64,000 bases of DNA, taken from Oceanibaculum nanhaiense. GTDB taxonomy: Bacteria; Pseudomonadota; Alphaproteobacteria; Oceanibaculales; Oceanibaculaceae. Both the position numbers and the translations under genes were made by a program. The stretch spans positions 186,001 through 250,000 of the forward strand of contig NZ_MPOB01000003.1 in NCBI RefSeq assembly GCF_002148795.1, read 5' to 3'. The notes beneath the pieces are model-generated. The model ran no database searches. It was not told where the DNA came from and worked only from the letters and a program-made list of their open reading frames with translations. Shown here one piece after another: positions 25,345-32,980 of this stretch. The first letter of the stretch is position 1; every line of letters starts with the position of its first letter.

Positions 25345-26448
25345 TCAGTCGTCGTCGCCCGGAGCCGGAGCGCCACGCCCGCCGAGACGGGCCTTGCGCT
25401 CCTCCTCCTTAACTTCCTCGACCCAGAGCGAATGATGCTCTTTCGCCCAATTCTCGTCCACCATACCGCTGCCCATGGCATCGAACGCACCTTCCATGCC
25501 GATGGTGCCGATATAGATGTGCGCGATGATCAGGATCAGCAGCACCAGCGCGACGATGGCGTGCCACAGCTGCGACAGCTGCATCTCCTGCATCATCGTC
25601 AGATTCTCCGGCAGACCGAAGCCGAAGATATTCAGCGCGGCGAAAGTCTTGCCGAAGAAGGCGAACTCGAACGGGAACATCAGCGCGATCCCGGACAGGC
25701 TGACCGAGAAACCGCCCAGCACCACGGCCCAGAAGATGATCTTCTGGCCGGCATTGAACTTCTTTGCCGGCGGATGCTTGTGCTTGGAGAAGATGCCGCC
25801 GCCCTGGGCGAACCAGGTAAGGTCCAGCCGGCTGGGGATATTGTCCTTGATCCACAGCACGAGGATCAGCACCAGCCCCAGCATGAAGGCGAAGGCGATG
25901 TAATTATGCATGTACTTGCCGGCGAGGCTGATGACGGAAAACGCGTCTGGCCCAATCACCGGCAGCAGCACATAGCGGCCATACAGGATGTTGAGGCCAG
26001 TGAGCCCCAGCACGATGAAGCTGACCGCCGTGAGCCAGTGCGAAAACCGCTCCAGCCCGTTGAAGCGCTCGATCAGCCGGCCGCTTCGGCCATGCTCGAT
26101 GCGGATGCGCCCGCGGATAATGAAGAACAGCGCCAGCAGGCCAAGAATACCGACCATGCCCCACACGCCCCAGGTGGAAAGCGGGCCGTTGCGGAAGGCG
26201 CGCCAGTTCTCGCCCTCGGACTGGACCAGCACGCCGGCCTTCTTGTCGGGGATCGAGACATAGCCCTGCTCGCCCTGGCGGATGGAGCGCCAGACATCGG
26301 ACTTGCCGGCTTCGGCAGGAGCGGCCTGCTGCGCATGGGCGCCAGCGGAGATACCCGCCAGCCGCTCGGCTGCGGGCATGCCGCCCAGTAGCAGCACGGC
26401 CAGCGACAGGACGGCGACAATGCGCGGGACAAAATTCCTGACGTTCAT
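25345..26448 (-). CDS. fdhC: Formate dehydrogenase cytochrome b subunit (FdhC/FdoI type)
   Basis: A 367-residue membrane subunit that takes electrons from the iron-sulfur subunit through two b hemes to the quinone pool. The core, from about residue 110, has FNGLERFSHWLTAVSFIVLGLTGL (heme His), KYMHNYIAFAFMLGLVLILVLW (His), and LWHAIVALVLLILIIAHIYIGTIG (His). It is longer than E. coli FdoI (211 residues): a signal-like segment at 1-37 and an extra periplasmic and membrane region precede the core. ATG 26448 has a GGAGG site. The C-terminus is charged and acidic. It is the third formate dehydrogenase structural gene. Confidence 0.92.
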   Translation of the reverse strand: MNVRNFVPRIVAVLSLAVLLLGGMPAAERLAGISAGAHAQQAAPAEAGKSDVWRSIRQGEQGYVSIPDKKAGVLVQSEGENWRAFRNGPLSTWGVWGMVGILGLLALFFIIRGRIRIEHGRSGRLIERFNGLERFSHWLTAVSFIVLGLTGLNILYGRYVLLPVIGPDAFSVISLAGKYMHNYIAFAFMLGLVLILVLWIKDNIPSRLDLTWFAQGGGIFSKHKHPPAKKFNAGQKIIFWAVVLGGFSVSLSGIALMFPFEFAFFGKTFAALNIFGFGLPENLTMMQEMQLSQLWHAIVALVLLILIIAHIYIGTIGMEGAFDAMGSGMVDENWAKEHHSLWVEEVKEEERKARLGGRGAPAPGDDD

Positions 26449-26467
26449 ATCTTCGCCTCCCCTGACC

Positions 26468-26713
26468 TTACATCCACTGCTTTTCGGCGCGCTTGTTCAG
26501 CTGCTCGACGGTCGCGGGATCCAGCTTCTTGCCATCGACGACCTTGCCGATATAGGTCCCCTTGTCGAACAGCAGAATGCGGCCCTGTTCTTCCTCGCGG
26601 CAGCCCTGAAGCAGAAAACCCGCCGCAAGCAACAGGCCAACAGCCATGACGCCGGAAGCCTTGCGGGCCTTCCCGCGCCGGGCACCTTCGTTCCCCGTCA
26701 GCGCCTTTAGCAT
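26468..26713 (-). CDS. Small lipoprotein between fdhB and fdhC
   Basis: An 81-residue protein with a lipoprotein signal: positive N-terminus, hydrophobic VMAVGLLLAAGFL and lipobox LLQGC near residue 38, so the acylated Cys would anchor a 44-residue mature peptide. The mature part is REEEQGRILLFDKGTYIGKVVDGKKLDPATVEQLNKRAEKQ. It sits 19 bp upstream of fdhC and 136 bp downstream of fdhB in the same direction. This location suggests a formate dehydrogenase accessory. No named family is recognised. The start ATG 26713 has a GGGGA site; a later start is possible. Confidence 0.65.
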   Translation of the reverse strand: MLKALTGNEGARRGKARKASGVMAVGLLLAAGFLLQGCREEEQGRILLFDKGTYIGKVVDGKKLDPATVEQLNKRAEKQWM

Positions 26714-26773
26714 GGATCTATCCCCATTCTCGTTCTTGCTTCTTTACGTCCGGCTGGAATGGCGGGTCCGCCC

Positions 26774-26829
26774 GCCTGTACACGCTCGCCTGTGCACATT
26801 GGCCTGTTCACACCGGCCTGCGCGCGGAC
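26774..26829. repeat. 14-bp tandem repeat (GCCTGTNCACNNNN) between fdhB and lipoprotein gene
   Basis: Three units start at 26774, 26788 and 26802 (GCCTGTACACGCTC, GCCTGTGCACATTG, GCCTGTTCACACCG), followed by a degenerate fourth, GCCTGCGCGCGGAC, at 26816. Each unit centres on a palindromic TGTNCA core. The array lies in a 136-bp non-coding gap within the formate dehydrogenase operon, just downstream of the fdhB stop. Confidence 0.75.
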
Positions 26830-26849
26830 CCGTTCACTCCTATGACAGA

Positions 26850-27449
26850 TCAGCCGCCGGCCTTCGCCTCGTAGGCGGTGCCCCAGCCCCAGGCGCCCGA
26901 ACCGAAGCCGCGGGCAACCACACGCTCGCGGTAGATGTCGGACACCACATCGCCGTCACCGGCCAGCAGCGCCTTGGTCGAGCACATCTCGGCGCACAGC
27001 GGCAGCTTGCCTTCGGCGATACGGTTGCGGCCGTATTTGTGGAACTCCGCCTCGGAACTCGCGGCTTCTTCCGGGCCACCGGCGCAGAAGGTGCACTTGT
27101 CCATCTTGCCGCGGGTGCCGAAATTGCCGGCCTGCGGATACTGCGGCGCGCCGAACGGGCAGGCATAGAAGCAGTAGCCGCAGCCGATGCAGGTGTCCTT
27201 GTTGTGCAGGACGATGCCCTCGGCCGTGGTCACGAAGCAATCGACCGGGCAGACCGCCTGGCAGGGCGCGTCCGAGCAATGCATGCAGGCGACCGAGATC
27301 GACTTCTCGCCGGGCTTGCCGTCATTGATGGTGACGACTCGCCGGCGATTGATGCCCCAGGGCACCTCGTGCTCGTTCTTGCAGGCGGTGACGCAGGCAT
27401 TGCATTCGATGCAGCGCTCGGCGTCGCAGAGAAATTTCATGCGGGCCAT
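26850..27449 (-). CDS. fdhB: Formate dehydrogenase iron-sulfur subunit (FdhB)
   Basis: A 199-residue ferredoxin-type subunit passing electrons from FdhA to FdhC. Four Cys clusters for four [4Fe-4S] centres are visible: CIECNACVTACKNEHE at the N-terminus, CMHCSDAPCQAVCPVDC, CIGCGYCFYACPFGAPQ, and CTFCAGG with C...EMC near residue 165. There is no C-terminal membrane helix, unlike E. coli FdoH (about 300 residues); its size and order fdhA-fdhB-fdhC resemble the epsilonproteobacterial type. ATG 27449 (or ATG 27440) follows a GGGGAG site. It is co-transcribed with fdhA, 18 bp away. Confidence 0.93.
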   Translation of the reverse strand: MARMKFLCDAERCIECNACVTACKNEHEVPWGINRRRVVTINDGKPGEKSISVACMHCSDAPCQAVCPVDCFVTTAEGIVLHNKDTCIGCGYCFYACPFGAPQYPQAGNFGTRGKMDKCTFCAGGPEEAASSEAEFHKYGRNRIAEGKLPLCAEMCSTKALLAGDGDVVSDIYRERVVARGFGSGAWGWGTAYEAKAGG

Positions 27450-27467
27450 ATCTTACGTCTCCCCTTC

Positions 27468-30350
27468 TTATGCGCGCTCGATGCGGCAGAGCGTGGTCTT
27501 GGTTTCCTGCATCTGCGTCACCGAGTCATAGCCATAGGTCTGTGCGGTGTTGGTCGATTCACCCAACACATACGGATCGGCACCCTGCGGATATTTGGCC
27601 CGCTGGTCCTTACCCTGGAACTTGCCGCCGAAATGGAACGGCATGAAAGCCACGCCGCGTCCCACACGCTCGGTCAGCATCGCCATGACATGGACCTTGC
27701 CGCCTTCCGGACCGTGCACCCAGACCATCTGGCCGTCCTTGATGCCCAGACCATTGGCATCGAACGGGTTGATCTCGACGAACATGTCCTGCTGCAGCTC
27801 GGCCAGCCAGGGGTTCGCCCGGCTCTCATCGCCGCCACCCTCATATTCGACCAGGCGGCCGGAGGTGAGGATGATCGGATACTCCTTCGAGAAATCCTGC
27901 TTCTGGATCGACTCGAAGAGTGTCGGCAGGCGATGCAGCTTGCGGTCCTTGTAGGTCGGATAGTCGGCCACAAGGTCCCGGCGCGGCGTGTAGAGCGGCT
28001 CGCGGTGCAGCGGGATCGGATCCGGGAAGTTCCAGACCTCGCAGCGGGCCTTGGCATTACCATAGGGCGCGCAGCCATGCTTGATCGCCACACGCTGGAT
28101 GCCGCCCGACAGGTCAGTCTTCCAGTTCACCCCGCCGATCTTGTCACCGCCGACCTTCTGGATGGCAGCCATTTCATCGGCCGTCAGATCCTTGTCCCAG
28201 CCGAGCTTCTGCAGCATCGCCATGGTGAATTCGGGATAGCCATCCTCGATCTCCGAACCGACCGGCCAGGACCCTTCGGCCAGCAGCGTCTCGCCATTGC
28301 GCTCCACGCCATAGCGGGCGCGGAAACCCATGCCGCCTTCGGCGACCGGCAGAGAGATGTCGTAAAGGTTGGCCGACCCCGGATGCCCCATCTCCGGCGT
28401 ACCCCAGCACGGCCAGGGCAGACCATAGAACTCGCCATCAGCCGGTCCGCCAACAGCGCGTAGCGATACCTTGTCGAAGGTGTGCTGATTTTCCATGTGC
28501 ATCTTCAGCCGTTCCGGCGACTGGCCGGTATAGCCGATGGTCCACATGCCCTTGTTCCATTCGCGGGTGATGTCCTCGATGTTCGGCTCGTTGCCGTCCA
28601 CCTTGATGTGCTTGAACATCTCCTTGTCGAAGCCGAACTTCTTGGCGAACAGATACATGATCTCGTGATCGACCTTCGCCTCGAAGATCGGATCGACCAC
28701 CTTCTCGCGCCACTGCAGCGAGCGGTTCGACGCGGTAACGGAGCCGGAGGTTTCCATCTGCGTCGCCGCCGGCAGCAGATAGCAGCCATCCTTGCGGTCA
28801 TGCAGCACGGCGGAAACCGTCGGCACCGGATCGATGACGACGAGAAGGTCGAGCTTCTCCATCGCCTTCTTCATGTCCGGCAGGCGGGTCTGCGAGTTCG
28901 GCGCATGGCCCCAGAACACCATGGCGCGGACATTGTCCGGCTGGTCCATATTGGCCTTGTCTTCCAGCACGCCATCGAACCAGCGCGACACCGGAATGCC
29001 GGACCGCTCCATCAGTTCCTTCGACTTGAACTTCCCGAGCAGATAGTCGTAGTCCACATCCCAGACGCGCGCCCAGTGCTTCCAGGAGCCGGTCGCCAGG
29101 CCGTAATAGCCGGGCAGCGAATCCATCAACACGCCGAAATCCGTGGCGCCCTGGACGTTGTCATGGCCGCGGAAGATGTTCGTGCCGCCGCCGGCAACGC
29201 CGACATTGCCCAGCGCCAGCTGCAGGATGCAGTAGGCGCGGGTGTTGTTGTTGCCGTTGGTGTGCTGCGTGCCGCCCATGCACCAGACCAGCGTGCCGGG
29301 CTTGTTGGTCGCCATCAGGCGCGCCACACGCTGCAGCTGCGAGCCGGGAACGCCGGTCACGCGCTCAACCTCTTCCGGGGTCCATTTCGCGACTTCCGGC
29401 CGGATCTTGTCCATGCCATAGACGCGCTTGGAGATATAGTCCTTGTCCTCCCAGCCATTCTCGAAGATGTGCCAGAGGATGCCCCAGATCAGGGCGACGT
29501 CGGTGCCCGGCCGGAAGCGCACGAACTCGTCGGCATGCGCGGCCGTGCGGGTGAAGCGCGGGTCACACACGATCAGCGGTGCGCCGTTCTGCTCCTTCGA
29601 CTTCAGAATGTGCTGCAACGACACCGGATGGGCTTCCGCCGGGTTGCCGCCGATGAAGAACATCAGCCGGCTGTTCATCATGTCGTTGTAGCTGTTGGTC
29701 ATCGCGCCATAGCCCCAGGTGTTCGCGACACCGGCGACCGTGGTGGAATGGCAGATGCGGGCCTGATGATCGATGTTGTTCGTGCCCCAGAAGGCCGCGA
29801 ACTTGCGCATCAGATAGGCCTGCTCGTTGCTGTGCTTCGCCGAGCCCAGCCAATAGACCGAATCGGGGCCAGACTGCTCGCTGATCTGGAGCATCTTGTC
29901 GCCGATCTCGCTGATCGCCTGCTCCCAGCTCACACGGGTCCATTTGCCATCGACCAGCTTCACCGGATATTTCAGCCGGCGCTCGCCATGGGTCAGCTCA
30001 CGGATCGCAGCGCCCTTGGCACAGTGCGAGCCCATGTTGAACGGACTGTCGAAGCCGGGTTCCTGCCCGGTCCACACGCCATTCTGCACTTCGGCCATCA
30101 CGGTACAGCCAACCGAGCAGTGGGTGCACACCGTCTTGGCGAGCTTGATCTCGCCGCCAAAGGCCGGGCTGGCCGCCGGGGCCTTGCGCACCATGCCGCC
30201 GCTCAGCGTGCCGGCAATCGCCACGCCGCCAGCCGCGAGGCCGGAGCGCTTCAGGAAAGTACGGCGATCGATGGCGCCGCCGGTGAGGCTTGCCAGCGCC
30301 TGACTGAGGCGCGGACGGGCCGCTACTGCATCCGATTTTTTCTTGAGCAT
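27468..30350 (-). CDS. fdhA: Formate dehydrogenase catalytic subunit, Mo/W-bisPGD, cysteine type (FdhA)
   Basis: A 960-residue molybdopterin oxidoreductase that oxidises formate to CO2 in the periplasm. A Tat signal (RRTFLKRSGLAAGGVAIAG at 29-47) exports it folded. The [4Fe-4S] ligands are C75, C78, C82 and C110. The active-site ligand is Cys200 followed by His201 in HQARICHSTTVAGVANTWGYGAMTN, where E. coli FdnG has selenocysteine, so this enzyme does not need Sec. Later molybdopterin signatures include GGNPAEAHPV and NGNNNTRAYCILQLALGNVG. C-terminal MopB binding follows. The start ATG 30350 has a GGGAGAAG site. TorD, the Tat-target peptide, fdhB and fdhC lie in the same operon. Confidence 0.96.
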   Translation of the reverse strand: MLKKKSDAVAARPRLSQALASLTGGAIDRRTFLKRSGLAAGGVAIAGTLSGGMVRKAPAASPAFGGEIKLAKTVCTHCSVGCTVMAEVQNGVWTGQEPGFDSPFNMGSHCAKGAAIRELTHGERRLKYPVKLVDGKWTRVSWEQAISEIGDKMLQISEQSGPDSVYWLGSAKHSNEQAYLMRKFAAFWGTNNIDHQARICHSTTVAGVANTWGYGAMTNSYNDMMNSRLMFFIGGNPAEAHPVSLQHILKSKEQNGAPLIVCDPRFTRTAAHADEFVRFRPGTDVALIWGILWHIFENGWEDKDYISKRVYGMDKIRPEVAKWTPEEVERVTGVPGSQLQRVARLMATNKPGTLVWCMGGTQHTNGNNNTRAYCILQLALGNVGVAGGGTNIFRGHDNVQGATDFGVLMDSLPGYYGLATGSWKHWARVWDVDYDYLLGKFKSKELMERSGIPVSRWFDGVLEDKANMDQPDNVRAMVFWGHAPNSQTRLPDMKKAMEKLDLLVVIDPVPTVSAVLHDRKDGCYLLPAATQMETSGSVTASNRSLQWREKVVDPIFEAKVDHEIMYLFAKKFGFDKEMFKHIKVDGNEPNIEDITREWNKGMWTIGYTGQSPERLKMHMENQHTFDKVSLRAVGGPADGEFYGLPWPCWGTPEMGHPGSANLYDISLPVAEGGMGFRARYGVERNGETLLAEGSWPVGSEIEDGYPEFTMAMLQKLGWDKDLTADEMAAIQKVGGDKIGGVNWKTDLSGGIQRVAIKHGCAPYGNAKARCEVWNFPDPIPLHREPLYTPRRDLVADYPTYKDRKLHRLPTLFESIQKQDFSKEYPIILTSGRLVEYEGGGDESRANPWLAELQQDMFVEINPFDANGLGIKDGQMVWVHGPEGGKVHVMAMLTERVGRGVAFMPFHFGGKFQGKDQRAKYPQGADPYVLGESTNTAQTYGYDSVTQMQETKTTLCRIERA

Positions 30351-30383
30351 TGTCTTCTCCCGCTCCCTACTGGCTGCCGGCGC

Positions 30384-30587
30384 TTAATAGCGGGCCAGCT
30401 TGTAGAAGGTCTTCACATGCTGCGTTTCGCGGTACCCCGCGTGCTCGCCGCCCGTATCAGTCACTTCGGCGGCCTCGGCTTCACTGCCGCCCGCAACGGC
30501 CATGGCGGCACCCGCCACCGCGCCGACGCTGGCGACGCGCAGGAAGTCGCGGCGATGGGCCGAAACCGGCTTGTCTTGCTGCTTCAT
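30384..30587 (-). CDS. Formate dehydrogenase region Tat-target peptide
   Basis: A 67-residue protein with twin-arginine signal HRRDFLRVASVGAVAGAAMAVAGG followed by a short mature part ending HVKTFYKLARY. It matches the small family described as formate dehydrogenase region TAT target, always found beside fdhA. ATG 30587 has a GAGGAGG site; the longer frame from 30602 lacks one. It lies between the TorD-type chaperone gene and fdhA. Its function is not established; it may help load or escort FdhA. Confidence 0.82.
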   Translation of the reverse strand: MKQQDKPVSAHRRDFLRVASVGAVAGAAMAVAGGSEAEAAEVTDTGGEHAGYRETQHVKTFYKLARY

Positions 30588-30679
30588 GGTGCGCCTCCTC
30601 AAGCTTCACAAAAACGAACAAACATCAGAACTCTCGTCACAATTCGGGGCCGGCTTGCGCCAGTCACCCGTCAATCCGG

Positions 30680-31357
30680 TCACGCGTCCATCCCGTAGGC
30701 GGCGCGGTCGATATCGATCAGCAGCCGGCCAATGGTGCCAACCGGCTGGTAGAGCCGCGCGTGACGCGCCCGCTCCAGATCCCCGAAGAAACGCCCGGCC
30801 CAGGGGGACAGGTGCCGCTGGAAAAACTCATGCTGGGTTTCCAGCGTGGCCGGCGCGCCGAAGCTGCCGGTGATCAGCCCGGCCATCATGTCGCACAGCG
30901 CGGCGATGTGATCCTCCGGCTCCTTGACGTCCTCAGCACGGGACATGCCGAGCCGCGCCATGTCACGGCGCAGATGGGCCAGCGGCTTTTCATTCAGGAA
31001 ACCGGTCAGGTAATAGGAGCCATAGGGCATCAGTTCGCCCCGCCCCACCCCTATAAACAGATTGAAATATTCTTCTTCCGCCTCTTGCGGCGTGGTCTGG
31101 CGGGCAAGGCGCGCCAGAATGCCGAGCGCAGTTCCCAGATCGCTGCCATCACCCTGACTGTCGCGCTGGGTATCGTCTCCCTTGGAATCGAAGCCGGCGG
31201 CAAGCGACAGGGCAGACTGGTCGGGCGGCGCCGCAAGAAAGCGCGCCACGAAGCCGTACCAGTTGGCCCGCAGAAGATCTTCTTCCGCTATCATGTGATG
31301 AGATATCGCAGCCGCGTCAGGCATCTGCGTCGTTTCGCTCCCTCTAACCAAATCCAT
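30680..31357 (-). CDS. TorD/DmsD family molybdoenzyme chaperone
   Basis: A 225-residue all-helical chaperone of the TorD family, which binds the Tat signal and protects the apo-molybdoenzyme until cofactor insertion. Family marks are EEEYFNLFIGVGRGELMPYGSYYLTGFLNEKPLAHLRRDM and EPEDHIAALCDMMAGLI, with the E/xDH motif. ATG 31357 has a GGGA-type site. It is the first gene of the fdh operon, followed by the Tat-target peptide and fdhA. The promoter region, 31358-31553, holds several operator-like elements described separately. Confidence 0.88.
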   Translation of the reverse strand: MDLVRGSETTQMPDAAAISHHMIAEEDLLRANWYGFVARFLAAPPDQSALSLAAGFDSKGDDTQRDSQGDGSDLGTALGILARLARQTTPQEAEEEYFNLFIGVGRGELMPYGSYYLTGFLNEKPLAHLRRDMARLGMSRAEDVKEPEDHIAALCDMMAGLITGSFGAPATLETQHEFFQRHLSPWAGRFFGDLERARHARLYQPVGTIGRLLIDIDRAAYGMDA

Positions 31358-31374
31358 GTGGCATCCCTGATTTT

Positions 31375-31395
31375 TACCCCCTTGCGGGGTGGGTA
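31375..31395. promoter_or_regulatory. C/G-tract inverted repeat before the torD-fdh operon (CsoR-like)
   Basis: TACCCCC - TTGC - GGGGTGGGTA forms an imperfect inverted repeat with TA ends, 18 bp upstream of the torD start. The layout, a C/G tract flanked by TA, resembles operators of CsoR/FrmR-type repressors. Could also be a structural hairpin in the leader. Assignment is tentative. Confidence 0.3.
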
Positions 31396-31402
31396 TGCCG
31401 TT

Positions 31403-31417
31403 ATTGGTCTTACCAGT
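31403..31417. promoter_or_regulatory. GntR/FCD-type operator box, copy 1 (fdh operon)
   Basis: ATTGGTCTTACCAGT contains the palindrome TGGTCNNACCA-like core typical of FCD-subfamily GntR regulators (FadR, PdhR). The identical 13-mer ATTGGTCTTACCA recurs at 32877 in the promoter of the DUF3305 / Fe-S protein genes. No other copy was seen in the window, so the two operons may share a regulator, which is not coded in this window. Confidence 0.55.
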
Positions 31418-31511
31418 AGCCTAGGCCAATCAAATTCGCAGGTCTAGCAGAAACGATAAAGCAGATGTTTCGCACGGGAAGTCCGGGCAATGCAGAAAAC
31501 AGAATAACGCA

Positions 31512-31582
31512 AGTGATAATCGTTCTTATTTAAGATCAGGATGCCGGCACCATTTAAGAGTGATTATCATTCTTATTTTTGG
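31512..31582. promoter_or_regulatory. Duplicated Fur-like box upstream of torD-fdh operon
   Basis: Two nearly identical 20-bp elements in direct orientation, GTGATAATCGTTCTTATTT at 31513 and GTGATTATCATTCTTATTT at 31560, are 47 bp apart. Each resembles the Fur consensus TGATAATNATTATCA in its left half and centre. The second copy overlaps the last codons of the DUF3306 gene; the first is a free copy beyond the stop. This fits an iron-responsive operator for the Fe-S-rich formate dehydrogenase operon, but could also be a sequence duplication without regulatory use. Confidence 0.45.
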
Positions 31583-32315
31583 CATCTGGCACCAACTGGA
31601 TTGCTGCAGCCTCCGTGGCGTTTTCAGAATCACCCGATTCCGTCCCTGGCTCGGCCCTCTCCAAATCCTCTGCGGCGCTCTCCGGCAGCTGTTCCGGCTC
31701 CGCACCCTCCGCAATACTGGCCGTATCTTCTGCCGTATCCTCTGCCGGGCCGGTCTCGGCCGTGGCTGTCTCTTCCGCCTCGGCCTTTTCATCCGCCTCG
31801 ATCAGCGCCTTCCGGGAGGCGTCATAGACAGAATGATTTTCCGCCAGTTCCGCGTCCGTCAGGAATCCGCGCCCGACCTGATAGGAGCTTTTCATGCCCT
31901 CGATCACCGTTGCGGCGTCGGTGAAATCCTCTTCATAATCATTGAGGCCGTCCAGGCAGGCGAGCACCGGATCGGACGCCCAGAGCTTGCGCAACGCCTT
32001 GCGCTGCAGCGTCTTCGGCACGCCCTTGCGCATGAAGGCCGTAAAGTCCGACTCCGCCGTCAGGCTGTCGATATCGGGCAGTTCTGATGGATCGACGGCC
32101 GCATCCTGCTCCCGCACCCGCTCCTGCCCTGGCTGCGACGGCTGTGCCGGCACGGAATGGTCCGGATCCCCGGCCTCAGGCGGCAGAGTCGCCTGCCGGG
32201 CGGGTTCCTCCAGCACCGGCGCGGCACCGCCCCTTCCCCCCGTTTGCCGTCCCCCGCTTTGCCGGGATTCCTGCTTCAACCGCGCCCAGCGCGACAGGAA
32301 AGGTCGGTCAGCCAT
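31554..32315 (-). CDS. DUF3306 domain protein (formate dehydrogenase accessory)
   Basis: A 253-residue protein that begins MADRPFLSRWARLKQ, the typical DUF3306 start. The middle has PDIDSLTAESDFTAFMRKGVPKTLQRKALRKLWASDPVLACLDGLNDYEEDFTDA, the family core; the last about 80 residues are an acidic, Ala/Glu-rich low-complexity tail. ATG 32315 has an AAGGGGG site and overlaps the DUF3305 stop by 8 bp. DUF3305 and DUF3306 pairs accompany formate dehydrogenases in many proteobacteria; their biochemical role is not known. The stop lies inside the second Fur-like box. Confidence 0.87.
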   Translation of the reverse strand: MADRPFLSRWARLKQESRQSGGRQTGGRGGAAPVLEEPARQATLPPEAGDPDHSVPAQPSQPGQERVREQDAAVDPSELPDIDSLTAESDFTAFMRKGVPKTLQRKALRKLWASDPVLACLDGLNDYEEDFTDAATVIEGMKSSYQVGRGFLTDAELAENHSVYDASRKALIEADEKAEAEETATAETGPAEDTAEDTASIAEGAEPEQLPESAAEDLERAEPGTESGDSENATEAAAIQLVPDAKNKNDNHS

Positions 32316-32862
32316 GATTGCCCCCTTGCCGCACCGGCTTGCCATAGGCATCCAGCGGCAGCGGCGACTCCGACCGCTTCTCCTTGTGCTTGTCGCGCTG
32401 CCGCTTCACGAAGGGCTGATCGACATGGTTGCTGTCGATGAAGTCCTGCATCCAGCCCATCACCACATCGGGCATCGCCACCGGCTCGACGATCTCGTCG
32501 CCGCTGATGAGATATTCCTCCGCCTCATAGGGCGAGACGGTCACCAGCAGGGGCTGGAAGGCGAATTCCTCCGGCTGGTCCGGATCGCGGCGCAGCACGA
32601 TGTACACGACCGGCTGTTCCATCGACAGATTGTGCAGATAGGCCGGGGTCTGCGTCCTGTAGAGCCAGACCGGCAGCGTCGCCGCATGATAGCGCACCCA
32701 GCCCTCGCCGCGCAGCATCTCGCTCCAGCCCGCCACAGCCGGCGCGCCGGGTATGACGGCAACCGGCTGGAACCGCCAGTCCTGCCAGCGGTTCGCCGAT
32801 TTGTGGCGTTCGATGACGATGCCCAACGGCATCGACGCGTCCTTGCTCATCGCTCCTGCCAT
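32308..32862 (-). CDS. DUF3305 domain protein (formate dehydrogenase accessory)
   Basis: A 184-residue DUF3305 protein. Conserved blocks are PLGIVIERHKSANRWQDWRFQPVAVIPG near the N-terminus, RYHAATLPVWLYRTQTPAYLHNL, and ITVSPYEAEEYL-like VTVSPYEAEEYLISGDEIVEPVAMPDVVMGWMQDFID. It forms a translationally coupled pair with the DUF3306 gene. ATG 32862 is given; ATG 32850 is an alternative and neither has an ideal ribosome binding site. It is divergent from the Fe-S protein gene and both start next to the GntR-type box at 32877. Confidence 0.87.
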   Translation of the reverse strand: MAGAMSKDASMPLGIVIERHKSANRWQDWRFQPVAVIPGAPAVAGWSEMLRGEGWVRYHAATLPVWLYRTQTPAYLHNLSMEQPVVYIVLRRDPDQPEEFAFQPLLVTVSPYEAEEYLISGDEIVEPVAMPDVVMGWMQDFIDSNHVDQPFVKRQRDKHKEKRSESPLPLDAYGKPVRQGGNHG

Positions 32863-32876
32863 CCCTATTGCCGAGG

Positions 32877-32889
32877 ATTGGTCTTACCA
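32877..32889. promoter_or_regulatory. GntR/FCD-type operator box, copy 2 (DUF3305 / Fe-S gene)
   Basis: ATTGGTCTTACCA, identical to the box at 31403, lies 15 bp upstream of DUF3305 and 92 bp upstream of the Fe-S protein start at 32981, in the divergent promoter. Its position could repress or activate both genes. Confidence 0.55.
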
Positions 32890-32980
32890 CCAGTATATAG
32901 CGCAAGAAGGCGGAATGCTGTATCCGCCCTTCAAAATGAAAAACGATAACGCAAAACGACCGATGACCGAGGAACGCTTC

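Noticed and set aside
29751-29756. Possible selenocysteine codon in fdhA
   Set aside because: The active-site codon is read as Cys200 in frame; no in-frame TGA occurs, so no Sec is needed.
28482-30698. Long open frame of 738 codons on the + strand opposite fdhA
   Set aside because: It is a GC-driven antisense frame across a well-supported molybdoenzyme; its translation is low in hydrophobic structure and rich in Arg/His/Gln, with no domain.
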